Source: Gordonia zhenghanii (GTDB lineage: Bacteria; Actinomycetota; Actinomycetes; Mycobacteriales; Mycobacteriaceae). Taken from it: a stretch of 64,000 bases of DNA. The notes beneath the pieces were generated by a model. The model made no database searches. It saw only the letters and a list, made by a program, of their open reading frames with translations, and was not told where the DNA came from. Below are positions 1 through 9,086 of this stretch, piece after piece; position 1 is the first letter of the stretch; each line of letters starts with the position of its first letter. The translations under genes were made by a program, and so were the position numbers. The stretch covers positions 164,882-228,881 of the forward strand of contig NZ_JAKKOQ010000004.1 of assembly GCF_021738965.1 (NCBI RefSeq). Reading direction: 5' to 3'.

Positions 1-1
1 G

Positions 2-1549
2 TCGACGGGAATCAGTCGGAAGCTGCCGGACACCGAGCGCAAGCGACTCAAGCAGATCCTCTCGAAGGTCGTGCCGGACGGCGCAGGCGTCATCATCCGG
101 ACGGCGTCCGAAGGCGTCAGCGAGCCCGAGCTCGCGGCCGACGTCGAACGCCTGGAGTCGCAGTGGAAGACCATCGAGGCCGCAGCCACCGAGCACAAGG
201 CGAAGGGGTCGGGCACCACCCGCGCCCTGTACGAGGAGCCGGACCTGCTCGTCCGCGTGGTCCGGGACCTGTTCAACGAGGACTTCGCCAAACTCGTCGT
301 CGAAGGCGACAAGTCGTGGAAGCTCGTCTCCGGGTATGTCCGTGACGTGGCGCCGGACCTGTTCGACCGCGTCGAGGAGTTCACCAAGGCGCACGCCGAC
401 GCACCGGACTCGTTCGCTGTGCACCGCATCGACGAGCAGCTTGCGAAGGCCCTCGACCGTAAGGTGTGGCTCCCGTCCGGCGGAACGCTGATCATCGAGC
501 ACACCGAGGCGATGACTGTGGTCGACGTGAACACCGGCAAGTTCACCGGGTCGGGCGGCAACCTCGAAGAGACCGTCACCCGCAACAACCTGGAGGCGGC
601 CGAGGAGATCGTGCGCCAGATGCGGTTGCGTGACATCGGCGGAATGATCGTCGTCGACTTCATCGACATGGTGCTCGAGAGCAACCGGGACCTGGTGCTG
701 CGTCGTCTCACTGAGGCGCTCGGTCGGGACCGTACTCGCCACCAGGTCTCCGAGGTCACGTCGCTCGGACTCGTGCAGATGACGCGCAAGCGCCTCGGCA
801 CCGGCCTGCTCGAAGCGTTCTCGACGACCTGCACCGCATGCTCGGGCCGCGGCGTCATCGTGCACGCCAACCCGGTCGAGGTCCGTTCGTCCGACGACGG
901 GTCCCGATCGGATTCGAGTGGCAGGCGCTCGCGGCGTAAGAAGGGCGGCAACGGCAACACCGAGTCGTCGGCACGGCAGGCATCGGAGCAGCCCAAGGAG
1001 GCCCCGCACAAGCCTGCGGCCGAGCACCCGCTGTTCCGAGCGATGGCTCACCACGACGACGCCGAGGCGGCCGACTCCGGAGCGAACGATTCCGGAGCGG
1101 AGACCACGGGCGCCAAGGACTCGGGCGCCAAGGATTCGGGCGTCGGGAACTCGGGCAGCCGGAACTCGCGAACCAAGAACTCGCGGGACCGGAACTCTCG
1201 TGACGGGAATTCTCGTGATGGGGACTCCGCTGCCACGACAGACGCAGCCAGCACGTCCGACGCCGAGAAGAGTCCGGTCGTCGAGGCGGCACCAGCGCCG
1301 ACCACGCCTGCGCCCGCCACACCGGAGTCCGAACCCGTTGCGCCGGTGACGACGGTGACGCGTCGCCGTCGCGCGGTGCGACGCACGTCGGCACCGACTG
1401 CGATCGCACCGGAACCGATCACGGTGACGTCGGACGAGCCGGTCACGACGGTCGCGGCGCAGACCGCCGAACCGGTCGTCGCCGTCACGCGGACACCACG
1501 CAGGCGGACCGGGCGACGCGCGGCGGGGCCGCCGCCGTCAGAGCAGTGA
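2..1549 (+). CDS. rne: Ribonuclease E/G, C-terminal part (5' end outside window)
   Basis: Endoribonuclease for mRNA turnover and rRNA processing. The reading frame is open from base 2, so only the last 515 codons are present. Visible are the DNase I-like catalytic segment with the two metal-binding aspartates (VDVNTGKF and VVDFIDM contexts) and the zinc-link cysteines in CTACSGRG that join protomers. After that the protein turns into a disordered tail of about 230 residues with a degenerate NSR/NSG repeat around bases 1130-1230 and Arg-rich RRRR patches near the stop, typical of the RNA- and partner-binding arm of actinobacterial RNase E. It lies directly upstream of rplU-rpmA-obg, the usual order in Mycobacteriales. 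The catalytic core identification is firm; the tail is poorly conserved and only its composition supports its role. Confidence 0.96.
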   Translation, partial: STGISRKLPDTERKRLKQILSKVVPDGAGVIIRTASEGVSEPELAADVERLESQWKTIEAAATEHKAKGSGTTRALYEEPDLLVRVVRDLFNEDFAKLVVEGDKSWKLVSGYVRDVAPDLFDRVEEFTKAHADAPDSFAVHRIDEQLAKALDRKVWLPSGGTLIIEHTEAMTVVDVNTGKFTGSGGNLEETVTRNNLEAAEEIVRQMRLRDIGGMIVVDFIDMVLESNRDLVLRRLTEALGRDRTRHQVSEVTSLGLVQMTRKRLGTGLLEAFSTTCTACSGRGVIVHANPVEVRSSDDGSRSDSSGRRSRRKKGGNGNTESSARQASEQPKEAPHKPAAEHPLFRAMAHHDDAEAADSGANDSGAETTGAKDSGAKDSGVGNSGSRNSRTKNSRDRNSRDGNSRDGDSAATTDAASTSDAEKSPVVEAAPAPTTPAPATPESEPVAPVTTVTRRRRAVRRTSAPTAIAPEPITVTSDEPVTTVAAQTAEPVVAVTRTPRRRTGRRAAGPPPSEQ

Positions 1550-1589
1550 GCGGCGTCGCGGGACGGCCGCCGACGCGCGGCCGATGAGT

Positions 1590-1619
1590 TTGACCCGATA
1601 GGCTGCGGTCCCGTAGCCT
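1590..1619 (+). promoter_or_regulatory. Candidate promoter for rplU-rpmA
   Basis: TTGACC at 1590-1595 and TAGCCT at 1614-1619 are separated by 18 bp, a good SigA-type arrangement. Transcription would begin near 1626, giving a leader of roughly 148 nt before the rplU start. Assignment rests on motif match only. Confidence 0.55.
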
Positions 1620-1630
1620 TGACAAGTCGC

Positions 1631-1693
1631 CTTCCGCAGACGCGCGCTGACGTGCGCGCACGGCGCGGAAGCTGCTCCGAGAGTTATCGGAGC
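1631..1693 (+). promoter_or_regulatory. Structured 5' leader of rplU
   Basis: Two hairpins can be drawn in the untranslated region: CTTCCGC (1631-1637) pairs with GCGGAAG (1665-1671) and encloses a GC-rich inner arm, and GCTCCGA (1674-1680) pairs with TCGGAGC (1687-1693). Ribosomal-protein operons often use such leaders for autoregulation by the encoded protein; that role here is an inference. Confidence 0.4.
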
Positions 1694-1773
1694 TGCAGCA
1701 CACCAAAGATTCGCTGATGAGCAGGACTGGCCTGCGGATTCGGCCCTATGAGACGAGTAAGAGGACAGCGGGA

Positions 1774-2085
1774 ATGGCAACGTACGCGATCGTCAAGACC
1801 GGCGGTAAGCAGTACAAGGTCGCCGAGGGCGACATTGTGAAGGTCGAGAAGATCGACGCCGAGCAGGGCAGCACCGTGTCGCTGCCTGTGGCGCTGATCG
1901 TCGACGGTGCGAACCTCACCACCGATGCAGACAAGCTGGATAGCAAGTCGGTCGACGCCGAGATCCTCGAGCACGTGAAGGGCCCGAAGATCCGTATCCA
2001 CAAGTTCAAGAACAAGACCGGCTACCACAAGCGCCAGGGCCACCGTCAGAACCTGACGGTCCTCAAGGTCACCGGCATCAAGTAG
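1774..2085 (+). CDS. rplU: 50S ribosomal protein L21
   Basis: Structural protein of the large ribosomal subunit that contacts 23S rRNA. The 103-residue product starts [16 protein letters not shown] and ends with the conserved [22 protein letters not shown] segment, matching the family length. An in-frame ATG 57 bp further upstream would add 19 residues with no family similarity; the ATG at 1774 follows a purine-rich GAGGACAGCGGGA and is preferred. It is cotranscribed with rpmA 39 bp downstream, and its leader contains two hairpins that may mediate feedback control. Confidence 0.97.
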   Translation: MATYAIVKTGGKQYKVAEGDIVKVEKIDAEQGSTVSLPVALIVDGANLTTDADKLDSKSVDAEILEHVKGPKIRIHKFKNKTGYHKRQGHRQNLTVLKVTGIK

Positions 2086-2124
2086 TAGCTCCACTTTTTC
2101 TTAGTTCCCCAGGAGGAATGAACA

Positions 2125-2388
2125 ATGGCACATAAGAAGGGTGCATCCAGCTCGCGCAATGGGCGCGATTCGAATGCTCAGCGACTCGGCGTGAAGCGCT
2201 TCGGCGGCCAGGTCGTCAGCGCGGGCGAGATCCTGATCCGCCAGCGCGGCACCAAGTTCCACCCCGGCGTGGGTGTCGGACGCGGTGGCGACGACACGCT
2301 GTTCGCTCTCGAGTCGGGCGCGGTGGAGTTCGGTACCAAGCGCGGACGCAAGACTGTGAACATCGTTCCGGAGCCGACCTCGGTCTGA
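2125..2388 (+). CDS. rpmA: 50S ribosomal protein L27
   Basis: Large-subunit protein whose N-terminus reaches the peptidyl-transferase centre. The 87-residue product begins directly with [16 protein letters not shown], the mature-type N-terminus, so there is no cleavable extension of the kind seen in Firmicutes. A strong AGGAGG site precedes the ATG. It follows rplU in the same short operon and is closed by a strong hairpin terminator before obg. Confidence 0.98.
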   Translation: MAHKKGASSSRNGRDSNAQRLGVKRFGGQVVSAGEILIRQRGTKFHPGVGVGRGGDDTLFALESGAVEFGTKRGRKTVNIVPEPTSV

Positions 2389-2423
2389 CGACCCGGTCGA
2401 ACTGGTAACAACTCAGCTCTGCA

Positions 2424-2475
2424 GCAGGGCGGGTCAGGGTCATCGAGAACCCCGACCCGCCCTGCTTCGTTTTTC
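2424..2475 (+). terminator. Intrinsic terminator after rpmA
   Basis: GCAGGGCGGGTC (2424-2435) is perfectly complementary to GACCCGCCCTGC (2454-2465); after one mismatch the stem continues for four more pairs. It is followed by TTCGTTTTT. Transcription of obg probably needs its own promoter or read-through. Confidence 0.85.
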
Positions 2476-2525
2476 TGGCCTGTCTCGTGATGGCCATTAC
2501 AGATTCATCCTAGGAAGGAGACGCC

Positions 2526-4040
2526 GTGTCGCGCTTCGTCGACCGCGTCAAGATCGATGTCGTCGCCGGTAACGGCGGGCATGGCTGCTCGTCGGTTCAC
2601 CGCGAGAAGTTCAAGCCGCTCGGCGGCCCCGACGGCGGCAACGGCGGAAACGGCGGCGACGTACGCCTCATCGTCGATCCGCAGGTGCACACGCTTCTGG
2701 ACTTCCACTTCCGTCCGCACGCTCGCGGCACCAGTGGCCGTCCCGGCGAGGGCGGAAACCGAAGCGGGGCAACCGGGACCGAATTGGTACTCGCGGTCCC
2801 GGACGGCACCGTCGTCCTCGACGACAAGGGGACGATCCTCGCCGACATGGTGGGCGAGGGCACCGAATTCATCGCCGCACAGGGTGGTCGTGGCGGTCTC
2901 GGCAACGCGGCCCTCGCGTCGAAGGCACGCCGCGCTCCCGGCTTCGCGCTCCTCGGCGAACCCGGGGAGGAGCGCGAACTGGTACTCGAACTCAAGTCGG
3001 TCGCCGACGTCGGGCTCGTCGGCTTCCCCTCAGCGGGCAAGTCGTCGCTCGTCTCGGTGCTCTCGGCCGCGAAACCGAAGATCGCCGACTACCCGTTCAC
3101 GACCCTGACCCCGAATCTCGGTGTCGTCACCGCAGGCGCCGACGTGTTCACCGTCGCCGACGTTCCGGGTCTCATCCCGGGCGCATCGCAGGGTCGCGGG
3201 CTCGGGTTGGAGTTCCTGCGCCACCTGGAACGTTGCGCGGTTCTGGCGCACGTCGTCGACTGCGCGACGCTCGACCCCGGGCGCGACCCGTTGTCGGACA
3301 TCGACGCGCTCGAAGCCGAACTCGCCGCCTACCAGCCCGCACTGGACGCCGACCACTCGCTCGGCGATCTCGCGAACCGGCCCCGGATCGTCGTGCTCAA
3401 CAAGGTCGACATCCCGGAGGCCGACGAACTCGCAGAGCTCGTCGAAGCCGACATCGCCGAACGCGGCTGGCCGGTGTTCCGGATCTCCGCCGTCGCGCAC
3501 AAGGGCTTGCAGGAGTTGACTTTCGCGCTCGGCGAGATGGTCCGCGAGTACCGTGCCGCGCACGCGAAGCCCGTCGCGCGCCGTCAGGTGATCCGGCCCA
3601 AGGCCGTCGACCAGGGCGAGTTCACGGTCGAAGCCGATCCGGCGATCGAGGGCGGCTTCATCGTTCGCGGTGCTCGCCCCGAGCGGTGGATCCGGCAGAC
3701 GCAGTTCGACAACGACGAAGCCGTCGGCTACCTCGCGGACCGCCTCAACCGACTCGGTGTGGAGGCAGCACTCGTCAAGAAGGGCGCACAGCCCGGCGCG
3801 GGCGTGACCATCGCAGGCGTGACGTTCGACTGGGAGCCGACGACGCCGGGCATCGAACAGGTGCCGCTGACGGGTCGAGGGACCGATATCCGTCTCGATC
3901 GCACCGATCGCATCGGCGCCGCTGAACGTAAGGTCGCTCGCGAGATGCGTCGTCGAAGCTCCGACGACGAGTCCACGGACGCACTCGGTTGGGAGAGCGA
4001 CGATGCGCTCGGGGACGACTCGCTCGAGGACGATGAGTGA
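2526..4040 (+). CDS. obg: GTPase Obg/CgtA
   Basis: Essential ribosome-associated GTPase involved in 50S maturation and stress signalling. The 504-residue protein has the glycine-rich Obg fold at 1-160, then the G domain with G1 GFPSAGKSS at about 166, G3 DVPG at 212 and G4 NKVD at 292, and a C-terminal OCT domain at about 350-436. It ends in an acidic tail (repeated D/E and S). The GTG start at 2526 is preceded by AGGAAGGAGA. The last 8 bp overlap the start of proB, so the two are translationally coupled. Confidence 0.97.
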   Translation: MSRFVDRVKIDVVAGNGGHGCSSVHREKFKPLGGPDGGNGGNGGDVRLIVDPQVHTLLDFHFRPHARGTSGRPGEGGNRSGATGTELVLAVPDGTVVLDDKGTILADMVGEGTEFIAAQGGRGGLGNAALASKARRAPGFALLGEPGEERELVLELKSVADVGLVGFPSAGKSSLVSVLSAAKPKIADYPFTTLTPNLGVVTAGADVFTVADVPGLIPGASQGRGLGLEFLRHLERCAVLAHVVDCATLDPGRDPLSDIDALEAELAAYQPALDADHSLGDLANRPRIVVLNKVDIPEADELAELVEADIAERGWPVFRISAVAHKGLQELTFALGEMVREYRAAHAKPVARRQVIRPKAVDQGEFTVEADPAIEGGFIVRGARPERWIRQTQFDNDEAVGYLADRLNRLGVEAALVKKGAQPGAGVTIAGVTFDWEPTTPGIEQVPLTGRGTDIRLDRTDRIGAAERKVAREMRRRSSDDESTDALGWESDDALGDDSLEDDE

Positions 4041-5148
4041 GGTCCGCCGCGGCATAGCGTCCGCACGCAGCATCGTGGTCAAGATCGGTTCGTCTGCGGT
4101 CACCGACATGACGACCGGACTCGACCGAGACCGTCTCGATGCGCTCGTCGACGCGCTCGAAGGCCGAATGCAGTCCGGAACGGACGTCGTCGTGGTGTCC
4201 TCGGGCGCGATAGGCGCCGGGATCGCGCCCCTCGGCCTGCGTAAGCGGCCGACCGATCTGGCGACCAAACAGGCGGCCGCGAGCGTCGGCCAGTTGGCGC
4301 TCGCGCACGCGTGGGGGACGTCGTTCGCCCGGTACGGTCGCGTGGTCGGCCAGGTGCTGTTGACCGCCGACGACTTCTCCGATCGTGGGCACCACGCGAA
4401 CGCGCAGCGCACGCTCGATCGCCTGCGCTCGCTGCACGCGGTGGCCGTCGTCAACGAGAACGACACCGTGGCGACCAACGAGATCCGGTTCGGAGACAAC
4501 GACCGACTCGCGGCTCTCGTCGCGCATCTCGTGAGCGCCGACGCACTGGTTCTGCTGTCCGATGTCGACGGGCTGTACACCGGAGACCCCCGCAAACCGG
4601 GGCCCGACGGCACACCGGCGCGCCTCATCGAGCAGGTCGACGGACCCGACGACCTCGACGGCGTGATCGCCGGATCAGGCGGAGCTCTCGGGACCGGCGG
4701 AATGGCGTCCAAGCTCGCTGCGGCTCGTCTCGCCTCCGACTCGGGTGTGCCGGTGCTGTTGGCCTCAGCGTCCGACGCCGACGCCGCACTCCGCGGAGCG
4801 ACGGTCGGCACGGCGTTCGCCGCGCGGCCGGAACGTCTGTCGGCGCGCCGGTTCTGGGTGCGCCACGCTGCGCAGTCGCACGGCCGACTCGTCCTCGACG
4901 ACGGTGCGGTCACGGCGGTCTGCTTGCGGCGGCGTTCGCTCCTCGCCGCAGGCGTCGTCGCGGCGCACGGTGACTTCTCCAGTGGAGACGTCGTCGACCT
5001 CGTCGACCTAGCCGGGCGCGTTCGCGGCCGGGGAGTGGTGGGGTACGACGCCGACGACGTCGCACGGACGATCGGTAAGTCGACCGACGACCTCCCGTCG
5101 GATCTGCAACGTCCGATCATCCACGCCGATCACCTCGTGCCTGCGTAG
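4033..5148 (+). CDS. proB: Glutamate 5-kinase
   Basis: Catalyses ATP-dependent phosphorylation of glutamate, the first step of proline synthesis. The 371-residue protein has an amino-acid-kinase domain ([10 protein letters not shown] at the N-terminus, SGAIGAG, and the [10 protein letters not shown] substrate loop) followed by a C-terminal PUA domain from about residue 275. The start is set at the ATG at 4033 that overlaps the obg stop; an upstream in-frame ATG lies inside obg and adds no conserved sequence. proA is not adjacent in this window. Proline is also an osmolyte, which makes the convergent ectoine operon on the other side of the shared terminator a suggestive neighbour. Confidence 0.96.
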   Translation: MSEVRRGIASARSIVVKIGSSAVTDMTTGLDRDRLDALVDALEGRMQSGTDVVVVSSGAIGAGIAPLGLRKRPTDLATKQAAASVGQLALAHAWGTSFARYGRVVGQVLLTADDFSDRGHHANAQRTLDRLRSLHAVAVVNENDTVATNEIRFGDNDRLAALVAHLVSADALVLLSDVDGLYTGDPRKPGPDGTPARLIEQVDGPDDLDGVIAGSGGALGTGGMASKLAAARLASDSGVPVLLASASDADAALRGATVGTAFAARPERLSARRFWVRHAAQSHGRLVLDDGAVTAVCLRRRSLLAAGVVAAHGDFSSGDVVDLVDLAGRVRGRGVVGYDADDVARTIGKSTDDLPSDLQRPIIHADHLVPA

Positions 5149-5158
5149 AGACGAGAAA

Positions 5159-5201
5159 GAGCGCGTCGCCACCACTCGTATCGAGTGGCCGCGACGCGCT
5201 C
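5159..5201. terminator. Bidirectional terminator between proB and ectC
   Basis: GAGCGCGTCG (5159-5168) pairs perfectly with CGACGCGCTC (5192-5201), and an inner CCACTCG/CGAGTGG stem extends it across a 3x3 internal loop. It lies between two converging genes and can serve both. Confidence 0.75.
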
Positions 5202-5223
5202 GTTCGTCGTCAGTCTCGTCGGA

Positions 5224-5652
5224 TCAGGCGCGGTGCTTGCCCGCAGCGTCCTCCACCGGCGGAACCTCCACCAACGGGTACACGCCGTTCTCGTCGTGCA
5301 CCTCGGTGCCGACGACCGGCGGGTTGAAGACGCACAGCATACGGAGCTGCGTCTTCGCGGTGACGGTGTGGCGGTCGTACTTGTCCATCATGTACATGGT
5401 GCCCGCGGCGAGCGGGTAGGTGGTGCCCGTCTCGCGATCGAGGAGTTCGCCTTCGCCCTCCACCAGCCACACGGCCTCGATGTGGTTCGCGTAGTGGAAC
5501 TCGTTGACCGAGCCGGCCTTGATCGTGGTCTCGTGGAACGAGAAGCCAACGCGGTCGCCGCCGAGCACGATGCGCTTGGAGACCCAATTGCCCTTGGGGT
5601 CGGCGACCTCACGGTCGGTGCCGGTGATTTCCTGGGTGGTGCGAACGATCAT
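5224..5652 (-). CDS. ectC: L-ectoine synthase
   Basis: Cyclises N-gamma-acetyl-2,4-diaminobutyrate to ectoine, the last step of the pathway. The 142-residue product is a single cupin domain, starting [16 protein letters not shown] and carrying the conserved [22 protein letters not shown] and [17 protein letters not shown] segments that hold the iron-binding and substrate residues. Its ATG overlaps the ectB TGA by 4 bp, so translation is coupled. No ectoine hydroxylase (ectD) follows; the operon ends at the shared hairpin with proB. The product should therefore be ectoine rather than 5-hydroxyectoine unless ectD lies elsewhere. Confidence 0.97.
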   Translation of the reverse strand: MIVRTTQEITGTDREVADPKGNWVSKRIVLGGDRVGFSFHETTIKAGSVNEFHYANHIEAVWLVEGEGELLDRETGTTYPLAAGTMYMMDKYDRHTVTAKTQLRMLCVFNPPVVGTEVHDENGVYPLVEVPPVEDAAGKHRA

Positions 5653-6917
5653 CGGAGTACCTCTTCGACGGATGCGGTCAGAATGTCCATGCCCTGCTCG
5701 AGCTCGTCCTCGCTGAGCGTCAGGGGCGGCAGCAGCTTGATGACCTCGTCGGACGGTCCCGACGTCTCGGCCAACATTCCGCTGTCGAACGCCTTGGCGC
5801 AGGCCTTGCCCGCCTTCTCGGCGTCTTCGAATGCGAGGCCCTGGATCATGCCGCGGCCACGACGCTTGATGCCTTCGTTGCGCTTGCACAACTCGTCGAA
5901 GCGATCGGCGATGCGCTGGCCCTTCACCTTGGTCTGCTCGGCGAAGGAGTCGTCCGACCAGTAGGTGTCGATGGCGGCCTTGGCGGTCACGAACGACGGG
6001 TTGTTGCCGCGGAACGTGCCGTTGTGCTCGCCCGGCTCCCAGACGTCGAGTTCACGACGGCAGAGGGTCAGTGCCATCGGCAGGCCGTAGCCGCCGATCG
6101 ACTTCGACAGCGTGACGATGTCCGGGGTGATGCCCGACTCTTCGAACGAGAAGAAGTCGCCGGTGCGGCCGCAGCCCATCTGCACGTCGTCGACGATCAA
6201 CAGCATGTCCTGGCGCTTGCACAGCTCGGCGAGGCCCTGGAGCCACTCGGCGCGGGCGACGTTGACGCCGCCTTCGCCCTGAACGGTCTCGACGATCACG
6301 GCGGCCGGGTGATTGAGCCCGCTGCCCTCGTCGTTGAGGACGCGCTCGAACCAGCTGAAGTCTTCGTGGGCGCCGCCCATGTAGTTGTCGAAAGGCATCG
6401 GGGTCGAGTGGACCAGCGGGATGCCTGCGCCTGCGCGCTTCATCGCATTGCCGGTGACCGACAGTGAGCCGAGGGTCATGCCGTGGAACGCGTTGGTGAA
6501 GTTCACGATGGCTTCGCGCCCGGTGACCTTGCGGGCCAGCTTGAGCGCGGACTCGACGGCGTTGGTGCCGGTCGGTCCGGGGAACTGGACGACGTAGTCC
6601 AGGTTTCGCGGTGCGAGGATCTTGCTCGCGAATGCTTCGAGGAACTCACCCTTGGCCACGGTGTTCATGTCGAGGCCGTGCGTGATGCCGTCGCGCGAGA
6701 TGTAGTCGATCAGCGCTTCCTTGAAGGTCGGGTTGTTGTGCCCGTAGTTCAGTGCGCCTGCACCGGCGAAGAAGTCGAGGTAACGCTTGCCGTCGACGTC
6801 GGTGATCCAGCTTCCCTTGGCGGTGTCGAACATCGCCGGCCAGTTACGGCAGTAGGAGCGGACCTGTGATTCGTACGTGGTGAAGATGTCTTCCGTCACG
6901 GAGCTTTTCTGCGTCAT
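5649..6917 (-). CDS. ectB: Diaminobutyrate-2-oxoglutarate transaminase
   Basis: PLP-dependent class III aminotransferase that converts aspartate semialdehyde and glutamate to 2,4-diaminobutyrate, the first committed step to ectoine. The 422-residue protein shows the class III landmarks [12 protein letters not shown], the VQGEGGVN segment, the cofactor-binding [11 protein letters not shown] stretch, and the Schiff-base lysine in [10 protein letters not shown]. Length fits the family. It is the middle gene of ectABC, 35 bp after ectA and overlapping ectC by 4 bp. Confidence 0.97.
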   Translation of the reverse strand: MTQKSSVTEDIFTTYESQVRSYCRNWPAMFDTAKGSWITDVDGKRYLDFFAGAGALNYGHNNPTFKEALIDYISRDGITHGLDMNTVAKGEFLEAFASKILAPRNLDYVVQFPGPTGTNAVESALKLARKVTGREAIVNFTNAFHGMTLGSLSVTGNAMKRAGAGIPLVHSTPMPFDNYMGGAHEDFSWFERVLNDEGSGLNHPAAVIVETVQGEGGVNVARAEWLQGLAELCKRQDMLLIVDDVQMGCGRTGDFFSFEESGITPDIVTLSKSIGGYGLPMALTLCRRELDVWEPGEHNGTFRGNNPSFVTAKAAIDTYWSDDSFAEQTKVKGQRIADRFDELCKRNEGIKRRGRGMIQGLAFEDAEKAGKACAKAFDSGMLAETSGPSDEVIKLLPPLTLSEDELEQGMDILTASVEEVLR

Positions 6918-6952
6918 TGTGTAGTTGTCCTTACAGTTTGTCGGCGTCGTGA

Positions 6953-7477
6953 TTACTTGGACGCCGGCGACAGCCGGTAGAGATCTTCCGGCTCGTGCGA
7001 ATCGCCGAAGAGTTCGGCCTTGAGGAAGGGTTCGCGGGTGAACTCAAGCCCGAGTTCGCGGGCGACCCCGGCGAAGAGCGCCTGCGACGCCTCGTTGTCT
7101 GGGCTGATCGTCGTGTGGATCGCGGTCACGCCCGACCCGGCGTTGCGCTTGAACAGCTCACGCAACATGGTTCCGGCGATCCGCTTACCGCGCTGATCGG
7201 AGTCGACCGCGACCTGCCACACCATCTGTGCGTAATCGGCCTGCGGTCGGCGGTATCCGGTGACGAAGCCTACGACCCTTCCCTCTACTTCGGCGACAAT
7301 GGAGGTGTCGGAGAAGTCTGCGCCCCACAACACGTAGGCGTAACTCGAATTCACATCGAGTACCTGCGAGTCGCGAGCGATCTCCCACATTCTGATTCCA
7401 TCGTCAACCCGGGGCCGCCGGTAGGCGACACCGTTGTCGTCGTTCAAATCGAACTGAGTCTCTGATTCCGGGTTCAT
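6953..7477 (-). CDS. ectA: L-2,4-diaminobutyric acid acetyltransferase
   Basis: GNAT-fold enzyme that acetylates 2,4-diaminobutyrate at the gamma nitrogen using acetyl-CoA. The 174-residue protein contains the family motifs [14 protein letters not shown] and [18 protein letters not shown], the latter being the acetyl-CoA pyrophosphate loop, and [15 protein letters not shown] near the C-terminus. It is the first gene of ectABC. A -35/-10 pair places the transcription start only about five bases before the ATG, so the message looks nearly leaderless and carries no Shine-Dalgarno sequence. Confidence 0.95.
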   Translation of the reverse strand: MNPESETQFDLNDDNGVAYRRPRVDDGIRMWEIARDSQVLDVNSSYAYVLWGADFSDTSIVAEVEGRVVGFVTGYRRPQADYAQMVWQVAVDSDQRGKRIAGTMLRELFKRNAGSGVTAIHTTISPDNEASQALFAGVARELGLEFTREPFLKAELFGDSHEPEDLYRLSPASK

Positions 7478-7487
7478 GACGTGTTCA

Positions 7488-7516
7488 AGGTTAGCCAGCG
7501 GTCACATCGATGTCAC
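7488..7516 (-). promoter_or_regulatory. Promoter of ectABC (near-leaderless)
   Basis: On the minus strand GTGACA (7516-7511) and TAACCT (7493-7488) are 17 bp apart, a near-consensus SigA promoter. The expected start point near 7482 leaves about five untranslated bases before the ATG at 7477. The 10-bp palindrome ACATCGATGT (7504-7513) overlaps the -35 element and spacer and could be a repressor site. Motif reading only. Confidence 0.6.
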
Positions 7517-7572
7517 ACGATCGGCGCAGGAGCCCCGATAAAGCCTGTGCTTTGTGCAGGCCAACCACGGGT

Positions 7573-7588
7573 TGTGCATTAAATCACA
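7573..7588. promoter_or_regulatory. Candidate CRP/GlxR-type binding site upstream of ectA
   Basis: TGTGCATTAAATCACA matches the CRP-family pattern TGTGA-N6-TCACA at 9 of 10 fixed positions. It overlaps the stop codon of the sirtuin gene and is centred about 99 bp upstream of the inferred ectA start point. Cyclic-AMP control of ectoine genes is an inference. Confidence 0.4.
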
Positions 7589-8498
7589 CGAAAGCGTTCG
7601 AAACGTGCCGAGCAGACGCTCGTGACAGATCGACGAGCATCGGCAGGATCGCCTCGCACCGGTGATCGATCTTGACCGCGGCGACGTCGTCGCCGCGGGT
7701 GCGGCCCCGATTCACGATGACGACGGGCTTGCCCGAACGGGCCGCATGCCGAACGAACCGGAGCCCGGACATGACGCTGAGCGACGAGCCCGCGACCAGC
7801 ATGGCGTCGGCGTCGTCGACCATCGCGAACGCACGGTCCACGACCGGCCGGGGGACGCTCTCGCCGAAGTAGACGATGTCGGGCTTCAAGACGCCGCCGC
7901 ACGCGGCGCAGTCGACGATCGTGAAGTCGGAGGTGTCGTCGAGCACCGCGTCGGCGTCGGGTGCCACCTCGATGGCTCCGCGACCACGGACTCGGTCGGC
8001 GAAACCCGGGTTCGCTTCTTCTAAAGACTGGGCGAGCAGATGACGTGACTGGGTGTGTCCGCACGACAGACAGATCACCCGCCCGTACGAACCGTGGATG
8101 TCGAGCACCGGGCGGGAGCCGGCCTTGAGATGCAGCATGTCGACGTTCTGGGTGATGACTCCGGTTGCGACGCCCGCGCGCTGCAGATCGGTGATCGCGC
8201 GGTGGGCGGCATTCGGGGTCGCCGCGTCCATGTGGCGCCACCCGAGATGGTTGCGCGCCCAGTAGTGGCGACGGAAGTCGGCCGAGGAGAGGAACTGCTC
8301 GATGGTCATGGGGTTGCGGGGGACGGCGTCCGGGCTGCGGTAGTCGGGGATGCCCGACGGCGTCGACACTCCGGCCCCGGTGAGGACGACGGTCCGTCGC
8401 CCGGCCAAGACGCGGGTCGCGAGGCTCGCGCGTCCGACGGGGTCGGTGTCGGCGAGGGTCGGCGGTGCCGGAGTCCAAGCAGTGACGCGCGTGCGCAT
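7584..8498 (-). CDS. Sir2-family NAD-dependent protein deacylase
   Basis: Predicted sirtuin of 304 residues that removes acyl groups from lysine with consumption of NAD. The Rossmann motif GAGVSTPSGIPDYRS, the TQNVDMLH active-site loop, the catalytic histidine in IHGSYG, and the NAD-binding GSSLSV and VNRG segments are all present. Four zinc cysteines occur as two pairs, CLSC and CAAC, separated by a longer than usual insert. The start is the ATG at 8498, because the reading frame further upstream runs antisense through rsmD without conservation. It is read divergently from rsmD with only 27 bp between starts. Substrates cannot be told from the sequence. Confidence 0.93.
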   Translation of the reverse strand: MRTRVTAWTPAPPTLADTDPVGRASLATRVLAGRRTVVLTGAGVSTPSGIPDYRSPDAVPRNPMTIEQFLSSADFRRHYWARNHLGWRHMDAATPNAAHRAITDLQRAGVATGVITQNVDMLHLKAGSRPVLDIHGSYGRVICLSCGHTQSRHLLAQSLEEANPGFADRVRGRGAIEVAPDADAVLDDTSDFTIVDCAACGGVLKPDIVYFGESVPRPVVDRAFAMVDDADAMLVAGSSLSVMSGLRFVRHAARSGKPVVIVNRGRTRGDDVAAVKIDHRCEAILPMLVDLSRASARHVSNAFV

Positions 8499-8525
8499 GC
8501 TTCGAGGATACGATGGTTCACCGAT

Positions 8526-9086
8526 ATGACCAGGATCATCGCCGGAGAGTTCCGAGGACGCCGTCTGGGCGTGCCAGCCGATACGACCCGACCCACGTCC
8601 GACCGTGTCCGTGAGGCGGTCTTCTCGATGCTCGGCGCCCGCACCGACCTCGACGGTGTGCGGGTCGCCGACCTGTACGCGGGGACCGGTGCGCTCGGCA
8701 TCGAAGCCGTCTCGCGCGGCGCGGAGTCGTCCGTGCTCGTCGAAGCCGACCGTCGTGCGGCGAAGGTGATCGCCGACAACGTCGCCGTCTGTCAGGCCGG
8801 ACGTCGGGTGCGTGTGGTGGGCCGAAGCGTCGAATCGTTCCTCGCCTCGACTGCAGGCCCGTTCGATCTCGTCTTCATCGACCCGCCCTACGACGTGACG
8901 TCCGACGACGTCGCGGCAGTCCTGACGATGCTTGTTCCCGCGTTGGCGGACGACGCCTGGGTGGTGGTCGAACGGGGATCTCGGAGTGGGCCCGTCGAGC
9001 TGCCCGTGGGACTGGAAGCCGTGGTGGACAAGAAGTACGGCGACTCGGTGGTGCACTTGCTGCAGCGGGTAGATTCGCCGTCATGA
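8526..9086 (+). CDS. rsmD: 16S rRNA (guanine966-N2)-methyltransferase
   Basis: S-adenosylmethionine-dependent methyltransferase acting on G966 of 16S rRNA in the assembled 30S subunit. The 186-residue protein starts MTRIIAGEFRGRRL, contains the SAM-binding motif DLYAGTGALGIEA and the catalytic DPPY motif (FIDPPYD). The ATG at 8526 was chosen because the family begins at this point. Its stop overlaps the coaD start by 4 bp (ATGA), the standard rsmD-coaD pair. Confidence 0.95.
   Translation: MTRIIAGEFRGRRLGVPADTTRPTSDRVREAVFSMLGARTDLDGVRVADLYAGTGALGIEAVSRGAESSVLVEADRRAAKVIADNVAVCQAGRRVRVVGRSVESFLASTAGPFDLVFIDPPYDVTSDDVAAVLTMLVPALADDAWVVVERGSRSGPVELPVGLEAVVDKKYGDSVVHLLQRVDSPS

Noticed and set aside
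3030..5120. A 696-codon open frame on the minus strand across obg and proB
   Set aside because: It crosses two real genes and their junction and is Arg/Ser-rich in the manner of out-of-frame GC-rich translation.
7488..7506. IdeR iron box at the ectA promoter (GGCTAACCT half-site)
   Set aside because: Only one half-site matches; about 11 of 19 consensus positions agree, which is too weak, and the half-site is explained by the -10 hexamer.
7584..9056. A 490-residue N-terminally extended sirtuin
   Set aside because: The extra 186 codons are antisense to rsmD and lack conservation; the ATG at 8498 yields a normal family length.
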